From the NCBI RefSeq assembly GCF_000003815.2, contig NC_049992.1, positions 17,811,747 through 17,875,746 of the forward strand: a stretch of 64,000 nt of DNA, given 5' to 3'. Origin of the DNA: Branchiostoma floridae (lineage: Eukaryota > Chordata > Leptocardii > Amphioxiformes > Branchiostomatidae). Numbering within the stretch: position 1 is the stretch's first letter; every line of letters begins with the position of its first letter. Below are positions 33,836 to 45,800 of this stretch, in pieces. The notes beneath the pieces are model-generated. The model saw nothing but the letters and a program-made list of their open reading frames with translations, ran no database searches and was not told the DNA's origin. The position numbers were made by a program, and so were the translations under genes.

Positions 33836-36800
33836 CTGTAGAAATAAAACATGAAAAAATTAACAGGTTTAGCATTATTGAACACGCAAGCTTGGTTATT
33901 GTAATAATCAAAAGCTAAATTTTGACTTTTGGGCTAGACTAAAAGTACTTTATACGATACTACATCGTTTGATATCTTGTATTCTGAACATGCTATGGAC
34001 ATGGTTTTGAAGTCGTAGATAGCTTTTTGGACAGAAGGTAGGTTACACCCTCTAGCGACTTTTTTGTAACTACAGGGACTGATTTAGTTTCAGGCTTTGG
34101 AAGATATCATAACTCAAGAAGTTGGCAAATAGTCAGGATTTTTGGTAAGTAGATACCATAAATGATGATTTATGGCAGGTAGATATTATGGAAATCATGG
34201 TCTAATTTGCATGATTGTGGAAGATACGTTCTTGAACCAAAACGCGCATTACTGGAACATCTTACAGTAGCTATACTTTACAGTACAGACTACGGTCTCA
34301 GCACAGACTACCGACTAAAAACACCACTGATCATGCAAAACTCGTACCCTCGCTTGAAGACAGAAACTTGACGTAGTTAGAGGGGAACAGGCCTATCCTG
34401 CCCCTCAGGTAACCCAGGCACCAGCCGCCATCTTCCCCCTCCAGCACCTCGATGACGTCATCAACCTCCATGGTTAGCTCGTTCTCCTCGCGGGGCCGGT
34501 AAGAATACAGTGCGCAAGCGTAACGTCTGTCTGTGAAATATATACAATACTTCGTTTACTTCCAGGCATTTCACAGTAAGTAAACCCACATTCATGATAC
34601 AATGCATCGACCTTTGATATACCAAACCGAAACCGTAAATGTATTTCTATGTGCAGCTGACAAACCAAACCAAAATTATAAATCTAATGTTTTTCTAAGT
34701 ACCTTTCGGTAAACAAGATGGCCTTAGAGTCTACAATCAATCAATCAGCCAATCATTCGCAGGCATCATAGTCTGATGCATAGCGGCTACAGACACGGAA
34801 AGAGTTTGCAATGGCATATTTTAACGAAGAGAATATTATTGATTTTAGAGGAAATTGCAAAACTTTACTTCCAACACGGAAAAATATAGGGACTTACCCT
34901 CTAAATTTTCGGCCGAACTCCATCGGCCTTGTTCACAGAATGACCCTATCTCCAACAGTGACGTCAGGAACACATTAGAGCCCACCGGCCCACGCTCAAC
35001 AGAGACGGGGGGCGGCATAGACTTTCTGATACTTATAACCCCCTCCTGCAAAAGTGGTGTTTTCCTAACGTCACTGCTGGAGATAGGGTCATTCTGTGAA
35101 CAAGGCCGATGGAGTTCGACCGAAAATTTAGAGGGTAAGTCCCTATATTTTTCCGTGTTGGAAGTAAAGTTCGGTCATTCTGTGAACAAGGCCGATGGAG
35201 TTCGGCCGAAAATTTAGAGGGTACATGTAAGTCCCTATATTTTTCCGTGTTGGAAGTAAAGTTTAGCAATTTCCTCTATAATGTATTCTACCAACACAGA
35301 TGAACTTTCATGCTAAGATTATTGATTGTATTTAGAAATAGGGAAACTCTAAGTTTTATTGATATCAATAGTAGGACTGTATATACTGACCAACTTCTCT
35401 ACCTATATCCATAAGGATGTCAGTTGTACCCTTCATATTCAAATGGATTTAGCTGTAGAAGGAGAAGTTATCATAATTTGATAAAAAAAAGAAAAGCTCC
35501 CACCTTTCTTCCCTATGGACTTCCGTATGGTGTTGATACCGCCAAATCTGGTCGGCGCTTTGTCTTGGAGTTTGGCTGCGAAATGGAATAGAGACGAGAG
35601 TTAACATACATTCGCATAATTCCACCGGGTGTCATTATACCGCCACCTCCAAAAACGTTGTTATAGAGGCCTTGTCAAGATTGTCATCAACACCTAAATA
35701 TCTGAATTATATTACATTAATTTTAGGATATTTAAAAATCGGTGTTCAAGATAATCTTGAGAAGGCCTCTATACTAACGTTTTTGAGTTGGCGGTATTAT
35801 GCCACCTGGTGGAAATATGATAGTCAATGTTACAAACCAACCATGAGATATACCGAATTAGTAATTAGAATAATGATAGAATTGGAAGTTGCAGTAAAGA
35901 TAAGGACTAGTGGGGTTACATGGCCGAATGATAAGGCTGATGGACATGAGATGACAGGTCGGCTGTTCGATGACTTGCAGTCTTCGTTACAAGTTGTGTC
36001 CTTATACCCCCCTCACATTAGGCGCGATTCGATCGGACGACGAGTCTGTGAGCTCTAAATTACGAGGAGGCATGACGCTGACGGGAAGGGGGAACTCTGC
36101 CATTTCTTCGTCGGCATTAGGGTGCCTCCTCGTAATTTAGAGCTCGCAGACGCGTCGTCCGATCAAATCGCGTATTAGAAAAGGCACTTTACACGACTTG
36201 CCTCACTCCATTCAGGTAAAAATGGGTGCCTAGCTTCGGTTGGGGAGGTAAGGGTGGTGTAAGAAGAGGTATGGGCTCTGACTTTTATATTTTGCCCAAT
36301 ACACAGTGGATGTTTGACAACATACTTCCCAATAATCTGGAATCCAGTCTACCGTGGATTGGCCAGGCTACCTTCGGGACAGGAGGGTCTTTCCACCGCC
36401 GGGGTAATCTTTCACACCCGGTACGAGTTTTGCACGGTGGGATTTAATTTTGCCATCCACGGGATGTCGGATAGTTGTGGCCTATTAACTTCCACTGGGC
36501 CTACCGGGAAAATGCTACCGTGTGTGAATGATTACACCAGCGGCAGAGAGCTGCACTGGCCCCGTAGAGAGCCTACACTAACTACGGTAGGCCCAGATCT
36601 GGGCAGGCCGTGCCACAACTTGACTGGATTCCAGGTTAACTTCCCAACGGCCTCAAAAGATGCCATGAGAATACCGTAACAGTTGCCTTTTATTTATACA
36701 TAATACAATGTAACGTTAGTTCACCTTTATCCGTGGAGAAACCGATATCCGTTGTTTTTAAAAATGGCATTTAGGGATATCATGTCGATGGTTCCAAACT

Positions 36801-39800
36801 GCAGTATTATGAAAATATAGTAGTTTAAAACCACCGTCCGTCTACTATAAAATCCTTAGATACCATGTTTCAGAAACAACGGATATAGGTTTCACTACGG
36901 ATAAAGGTGAACCAAACGTTACACTAGATATAAACATGCAGGTACCAGGCATGGCGCTGTATGGTGGCGGCTCTTTGTCCTCCTCGTTCCTGCTCTCGTT
37001 CCCAACCCCTGGTTTCCGGTGGGACGCCATGTTGTAATAGAAGGCGAACTGTTTCTTCTCCTTCTGTTTCCGGCGCCGCCGGAAGAGGTACGTGCCCAGT
37101 CCGATGCAAACCACCAACCACAGGCCTCCAGCCGTACCACCCACGATGATGGCAATCTTGGAGGAATCTATCTCTTGATCAGTTCTGTACTCTAAGCAAA
37201 AAAAGGAAAGAAAGGGAAGTCAATCATAATGAGATTTCAAACTTGCAAGTCTGGTTAAGGTAGTAGAACACAGTTTTCGGCCTATGGGGGTTTCTATAGT
37301 TAAGGGCCTCAAGGTGACTGGCTTCGACGCATTAAAAAATATAGTAGGGTGCACTTTTGGAATACCAAAATCGGATATGTTTGAGTTGAAGGTACAAGCC
37401 ACAAAATATTAAAAAACAAAAAAATCCTGTCGGCGTGTCGTCTTCTCACGCCCTCTTTGAAATGCCCCTCTGCGGAGGTCACAGAACTGCAGCCGGCTCA
37501 CGCTAGAAAGGCAGTTGCGTAATAGGGCGCAACACAAAATAGAAAACTTTCAAAATCCAAACCATGCAGTCTCAGAGTCGACACCTTCCGTGACCACGTA
37601 GCACAGGTAATATCTGGCTGCCCCTCAAATAAGGCTTTTTACCTCTCCTTCAACAAGTTTATCCGTACTATTTTATGTACCCGCGGCATACACCCCTGGG
37701 TTCGCCCATTAATACTGTGTTTTTGACATCCATAATGTTTGCTGTTTTCTAGATTGATCCACCGTTGTGCAGCCTGGTAACATCAATGAAAAAAGACGAA
37801 TTCCCCCTCGCCTCCGCAAACTTTACATGAGACAAAAAAGGCTCTTGTGCCACTTAGGGACACGTTTCAATTTTTTTCTGGCTCAATTGACACCCAGTAA
37901 TGCCACCTCAAGCTACCTGGCAGGGATTGAACTAGCATCTCTTGTTGCGCAATATCATACCTGTCAAAATTGACAGTGTACGACATTATGGTAACAATGG
38001 ACTATTGAAATAGTAGTGTTAGCTATAACTAAACAGGTTTGGTGCGACCTTTGTTTTGGAGACAGAAAAGAACACGGAAAGCCCCAGTTTTGAGGAAAGT
38101 GTCTTTCTTTTTTGTCGGGGAATGTGGGAATGTGCTATGGGACCGGTAAGGTGAGGTGAGTTGAGGTGAGGTGAGGTGAGGACGTCATAAACAATCTAAC
38201 TCTTTCGTCAATTTTTGAATGAAGAAATGACAATAAAAATGCTGTCCTTACGCTTCACTGTCAGTGATATGGACTTCGTGTCGGTCTCTCCGATGTCGTT
38301 TCCCGCCACACACAGATACATCCCGGTGTCGTTCACGTGGATCTTCTTCAGCTGCAGCGTGCTCGCCATGACGTCCATGGAGAGCGGGGTCTTAAGACTG
38401 CGCATGCGCAATCCATTCTTTGACCACGTGATGTTGGGAGGGGGGTTGCCGTCCGCCACACACTGCAGAGTAACGCTGTCTGACACGGTGGCCGTGAGAG
38501 ACTCTGAGATACTGATGATGGAAGCAGGGTCTAATATAAGAATAAGAAAGAACGTATTTTAACGGTAAGAGTTCATGCTCAGCACAGGCACATCTTTGAC
38601 CACGTGATGTTGAGGGGGAGGGGGGTGTCCGTCTGTTACACACTGCAGAGTACATCTGCAATTGGTAAACATCAAACAAATATACGTTACAAGATTCAGG
38701 TCTAAAGCTGATATCTCACTGCACTTGGGGCACCGATGTGGCACTGTGGGGTTCAAAAGATACTCGACGAATTTCAGCAATAAAGAACGAATTTTCTTAC
38801 GTTTTGTGTATTTTGTTGTCTTCTTAGTCATACTTTTACGTATTACGCAATACCTACATTTTTTTCTAAAAATCGGTGAAAATAACACATCAGTGCCACA
38901 GTGAATGAACCCTCAGTGCCGCAACGGTGCCCAAAGTACAGCGAGATACCACCTTGCTACACCCAAATCCCCTCGCCTGTAAAGGTATTATCCCTATTTC
39001 ATAAGTACAATAAGTAATGTTGCAGAATTACGTTTTGATTACGATATTCAGTTCCAATACTGCCACACCTCATCGCTTAAGAGAGTATCATTCATATTTC
39101 ATGGGAATATTAAGTTAAAGTGATGTCAAACGGTTATGTTTTAATGGCGACATTCATTTTTAGTATTCACAAATCTTATCGTCTGTTTTTATTCACTTTT
39201 TTTCATGGGCATATAAAAGTAGCATTATCAGGGACAGCTTTGACAAGTTCAGTTACAATATGGAAGATCTAACGTTAGTTCACTTTTATCCGTGGGCGAC
39301 GTATATCCGCTGTTTTTAAAAACAGGGTAATTAAGATTTATACTAACTTGACGGACGGTGTTTTCAAATTGAGGTATTTAGAAAGAAACATTACAATTCA
39401 AAATCAACAGTCCTTCGACTTCACATCCCTCATTACCCCGTTATCAAAAACAACGGATAAAGGTTACCTTGCAGATAAAGGTGAAGTAATGTTATACTAA
39501 TCATGAACAGTTGCGAGAGTGGTACTAGTAATACAAGCCGTTGACACCACATGATTGTTACAGCAGCTCCACCTAGCGATAGGAAAAAGTACCAGCCAGC
39601 GTTGCAATGATTTGAAGAATGTATTAGAAGGACTACTGAGATGTTAGCAGGCAAATATCTTTGGTTGTGCAACAAAAACTGTCTTATCCCACTTCCGTTA
39701 CGGTTCAATACACAAACCGTTCCACCCTCCTTGCCTTGGCATTCCGTAAGCATACTTACAATCTTAGCTTACTGAAGTGTAGATAAGATTTCACGGTATC

Positions 39801-42800
39801 TATGCAATTTTGCAAGCCCCTGTGCTTCGGTATTGTGGAAGCTATCTCTTGAATGTGATTTACCCTCAAGGACGGGACGGTTGACTGACGTCCTTGCTTT
39901 GAATAGGAGTCGCACGTGCTACGAATCCACAGTCAACTTAGTATACACTGAGTACACATTGACTTGTATGTATGTTTTGTGCCCTTAGCTAGTTTTGTTA
40001 TATGGTGTCGAGTCGCCGAGATATGCTAGCGAACATGAGCATAAATGGTTCGATTTCTTGTATTCCTGGCTTGACGTTGAGTCCTTAGGAAATACACCTT
40101 AATGACATTTTTTTCTCAATCCACGCAAGTTTAAAATTCCGTACCTGACTTTGGTTGGGAAGTGGGAGGAAAGGGGTGGACTCCACTGTCCAATACTGTT
40201 ACCTAGACACAGTGCCTAACAGCTCACTACCCCTACGGTTTCAACAAGGGTATGAATCTGTATTCCTTGGAGAGGGCCGGTAAAAAAACCTGCCACTAAG
40301 TGTCCTGCGACTCTAAAGCTTTGCTTGGAGAATAGTATCAGACCACCTTTGATTTTTTTTTTTCTGAAGCAGCAAGTCAATCTTAGCTAGATAATCTTAG
40401 CTAGTTAATGCAGAATTAAAATCCCATTTTCAATTCTCAAGGGACAATGCAAGTAAAACAGTATATTTTCTTTCTTTCTTTCTTTCAGGTTTGAAAGGAC
40501 AGTGCTTACAAAACAGTATATTCCTTTTTTTCTTTCTTTCTATATACTAGTAGGGGAGAAAAATATAACTACTTACACTGTACGTTCAAAGTCAGACTCG
40601 CTCTGGAGCCCCTGACCACGTGATCAGCCACGCATGTGTACATGCCCGCGTCAGCCCTCCTCATGTGACGTATCAACAAAGATGGCGTCTTGATGGTCCC
40701 TCCCGTGTACTTGTTACCGAACCGTGTCGTCTGCAGAATCTCTCCGTCTTTCTCCCAGTGAAGCGCCGTGATGTTCGGCTTGGCACCTCCCACTGCGCAT
40801 GTCAGGGACGCTGTTCTTCCCAAGGAAGTGACGTAAGGGTCGGACGGGCCAACCTGAACGGTGGGGGGCACTGAAAAAATTGCGTTAATTAAAGTTTGAT
40901 AGATTACCATAATCTCCAAGCAGATCCTACAATGGCATAAAATAGTACCAAACTGGCCAAAGAGTGTAGTTAGCCAAGAGGTGTCCATTTGCCATGTAGC
41001 CAAACACACTCCTAGACCGGCTTCACTCCTCTGCCAGCTTTTGATACTATCTTATGTTACTGTAGGATCTGCTTGGAGATTAAGATTACCAATCATCGTC
41101 GATTATTATTGGCAAACTCTGCTGGTGTAATTGAATGTGACAACGTGCGAGGGTTCTCTTGGTACTCTTTCAGTGCAATGAAAACCAGAGAAGGGGCCGT
41201 CTTGCTTTTAATTAGTAATACCCTTATGTTTCACATGGGGATTAAACACACGATCGATACAATGCCAAAGGCATCTGTAATAAGCACGGTATTAAAGTTC
41301 CCAAAGCTTTGAAAGGAGAGCGTTTTCCTTTGTTACCTTCGCCAATATGCAATAAGGTTATGCCTTTGGCAACCTTATCTATGTTGTTAAGCAACATAAT
41401 TCAATAATTTATGGATTGATCGCCATAACATTTTGGATGTGGGTATGTTGTTTCCTGTCAAAGCAACGATTTGGGGCTACCTGTCGGCTTTTCTAAATAC
41501 TGCGTTATAACGTCTGGTTTTGATAGCTATTTTTCATTATTCAGTGAAACTTTATCTCCATCATCCCTGAAAAAATGCCGTCATAGATGTGTAAGTTTAG
41601 CACGAAATCCCATCTTTGCTGGTGGGGTCCATGTTGAAATTTGTGCTTTGCCAACAAAGAAGAAAGATAAGTGTGGCGTAGTATACCACATTAAGTGTCA
41701 GGGTAGAAACATTCGGGATCCCTGCCAAGAGTCATACATTGGTGAAACTGAGCGCTCCCTAAGGACTTGGTTTGGGGAGCACATGAGACCTAGCGTGGTC
41801 TCGTGTTGTCGCAGAACATATCAGAACATATCTTTTACCGTGACATTTCATCACCTTGGACAAAGCACAAATATTAGACACTGAACCGGATTACTTCGTA
41901 AGGAGGGTATAGGGGGCCATCTATCACCAGTCGAAACTCAGCCGAGACGGGGGCCGATATCACTTACCAGGCAAATGGCGATTCATTAGTCCCTAATGTC
42001 ACGTGCTCAGAATAATTGAACCACCACTCCTGATGACGTACGAGTAGGCCTACGGTCTAGTTAAGCAATTTGCTTGTGTTGAATGAAATTTAAAAACTAC
42101 AATGTGTTGTAGACTTATTATTTTGTATCTATTTGCACAATAAAGCTCTTACTTTGTGGAAACCCACGGTATACTTAGAACTTTCATCTCTGTTGAAGAT
42201 GCTGCCAAAATAGACGAATGAAAGACGTGGGAAAGATGAAAGCTTCGGTGTCCTTTCTCTCAAACGAAAGGCCGTTAAGTGATTGATTTTTGTTTGTAAC
42301 ATATTAGCCCAATGGTAAGTTACTGTTGCTCCCTAACTGATGGCGGAGAGGGCTGGAGGCGGTAAGTAGAAGTTGATCAAATACCGCTGTATCGTGAGCC
42401 AACACAGATTGATGACTCCGCGGGGATCTAATCTTTCTTGGGAGGGAAGAAGAGAGTCTTGGGGCGAATATCGATACCGGGGGTGAGTAGGTAATGGGAC
42501 GTTTTGACACTTCTAGAGTTGCCGTGTGATTATATGTTCTTGAAGCCTTGTTTGAGCCGCCTTGGAGAGATATAAGGGGTTTAATTACGCTACAATATTC
42601 AGCACTAAGGACAGATCCCACCGGACCGTGGTTATACCCAGAGGCTAGTGTTGGCGAAAATCCCATGCCTGGATTCCCTTCTTTATTACAGTAAATTTAT
42701 TGCATATCCGGCTTCCATAGGGGTTAGCTGCAAGATAAAGTATTATAAAAGTGCTCAACAAGTAAAAAAAAGCTATGCATGGCTCTGACAATTATCTATA

Positions 42801-45800
42801 AAAGTGGTATATAACCGTGCAAAAGTAAGTATACGCATACTTTACAATGATGAATTATAGATGTGTTGGATTCATTAGTTAATGGTGGGGCGATTTCGAA
42901 GGAGCTACGAAGATTAATATCCCATTGAATATTCTCATTTCCTTTTACTTAAGGGAGGTAGACGAAGGGAAATTGACAAATTGAATTTCAAATTGCGCTA
43001 CGTGGTGTAAGAATGGGTTTGATCTCATTTCAAGTCCCGGAATGAAACTAAAGAATACGTATGTGTATTGCCAAACCCGGGCGGATTGCCGTGTGTAGCC
43101 CTGGAAAATTACCGTGTAGAATGAAACTACTCAATACAAGGTCGCTAAGGAGATCCCAGTATTAGCAAAAGCTGTGATGAAATCCATGACAAATAGGGCT
43201 CCCTCCCTTACTTAAGCCTGGGACCGTGAGGAAGTCGATACTTAGGGGCTAAATAAGACGTTTGTGTACGGCGTCTTACCCATGATTGATAACTGTACGA
43301 ATCCCTCCTCGTTACCGAGTCCTTCTGCCATCACTGAGAGCACGTAGACTCCTTCGTCTTCAAGACGTGTCGGATTAATCTTTAAGGAAGCCTTCCCCAC
43401 GAGCTGGGTTCTTCCCGCGTATTGTCCGTGCGCCTCTCTCCGTCCTATGGGTGGGTAGTAGGAATACACCAGCTCACGCTTTTGTATCTCTTGCTGCTTT
43501 TTGTCTACTTTGTGCCAGAGGATGGATAGGATCTGGCGGTTGGTTGTAAAAGTGGCGGATAGAGTTGCAGGTTCGCCCAACCGCGTACTGACGGACTTCG
43601 GTAGCGTGATTCCAACAGACGGCTCACCAGATGACACTGCACAAAAAGAAACATTATATCTGATTATCAATTCTTTATCATTGCATTAAAAGTAGACGCA
43701 CGATCTAAAATGATGTTTTTTTAATATATTGCAACATTCTGAGACAACATTCTATAACAAAAATTCTGTAAATCAGTACACACCCATTTTAAGAAGAAGG
43801 TAGAAAAATGTTAACAAAAGATTTAGTGGTAGCATAGCTTCAGTTGTTGCGTTTCACTAGCAACACTACAATGCTAGGCTTTTTTCTAACTGAAAGTTTT
43901 CGCTTTTTTCAGGATCAATAATGACCAATCACTTCGAAACGTAAACTCATGGGTTACAAGCACGTGACTTTATTGACACGTGATCTTGTCGTATACGTGA
44001 CGTCAAGAGTTGGTCAAACGTGCCAGGAAGTTAGGATCAAGTTTGTTTAAGGATGCCATATACATCAGGGTACCCCAGCCATCATTAAACAGAGACGGTG
44101 GGCGATATGAAACTTACTGGCACGTTTTGACTATCACAATCACAAACTAGCTTCTATGACAAGTAGATATATGTTATCTTCAGTTTTCCGCATAATAGTA
44201 TAACCACTGCATAACGTGCGCTGAGGATAATTCTTGGTCCCGAGTGCACATCTTACCACGACGCTCCTACATATGTTTCCCTCCCTAGAAAGTCGTGGCA
44301 AAGACCCAAGTTTTGAATTCGAGAGTTGCTTTCTCCATTCTTTGGTCATATCCTGGATAACCCCATATGTTGAGAAATTCTAGTGTAAAAGCTGCAAAGA
44401 GTCCAACCTGTTTGCTCTCTCGCTTGCCAAACAAATCAATATAGAAGCAACCGTATCCCTTATAATCTTTCGATACAAGCACTTTGAGTTCAGGTAGTGT
44501 CAATATATTATTTTTGTATTATTTATGACATGTACTGTTAATATTGGGAATTAGTTCGACTTTCCTTTTGATAGAGCTTATTCGTAAGTAATGTCTTATC
44601 TGTAAGGTGCTAATTTCGTGTATCTATCATGTTTAGCTATTAATAAGTATGTGGTTCCGTGCCCTTAAGCTCTTGAAAATTGCATTATCAATCAATAAAG
44701 AAATATCATTATCAAAATCATAATGTATATATATCTATTTAAATTTGCTGACATTGCTTAAAAGTGATACATCACCTCTTTTGTGGTAAAAAAATAGGAA
44801 TCTGCAATAAAAAAACTGATTAATTATCATTCCCTAATATAAGTCTTATTACTTCATTCTTCTTTTGTAAATAGAATACACTAACAGGAGTAATTTTCCA
44901 ATCATTTATCTTATCATATTGTGTCTATTGCAAGAAATATGATTTTAGAGCTTGTTAATTAAACAACATTAATCATCACTGACTATAGTCAGAAATGTAG
45001 TCAGCATACCGAAAGTTCTTTTCATAAGGCCATGCTGATTTGATTATATGGATTACATCCTCTGGGAATCCAAAAATTGATGTGAGCGTGCGAAAGTTTG
45101 CCAAAAAAAGTTGCCTTCATTGTGAAATCTAAGTGGTCAGGAAGGTTGAACAAATCACTGAACACACAAAGCATAGTAAACTGAACAAGAGATACATGTA
45201 CTTCTTTTTTTTAATTTTGTTCCTTCACATCTTCTTTTCATTTTGGACTTACCTTGGAATTCTACGACACCAGTAGCAGTTTTCCACGTTTTCTTTACTG
45301 AAATTCACGGCAAATATTTACAGCTTTCGTAACGTTGTGAGTCATTTTACAGCTGCTCTGTACGATTTACAAGTATAGCCAAAAATCTTCTGTGCAGAAA
45401 CGGACGAAAATTGATGCTCTCACGGATGTCATCCATATAATCAAATCAACATGCCCTAATGCAGGAAAGGTAATTTTTCAAAAGACACAATACGTAACAT
45501 ACATAACCGCCTACACAAGTGAATAAATGTTAGGCGTGGAAAGTAATATCAACTCCACGGCAGAGGCAATCTGGAATGGCAGCACACTTTACTTCTCACC
45601 CAGAAATTGCCTTTTCTACCCCCCAGGGGACCATAACTACCTGTTCTCTCCGCAAAATAGCTGTTATTTCATTCGTAACGTGTTCACGCACCGTTGACGA
45701 CTCACAAGCACATTTACGCGTGCGAATCGAGCAAAGACTTTGCATTGTTCTACCTAGCACGCCACGTTCTCCTTCTGACAAGAAAATATGTAATGGTGGG

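Noticed and set aside
35672-36058. 128-codon frame as a gene
   Set aside because: It runs through the arms of one palindromic MITE and into another inverted repeat; no domain is visible.
42304-42666. 120-codon minus-strand frame as an extra gene B exon
   Set aside because: No Ig or other domain, no borders in phase 1, and no counterpart in gene A.
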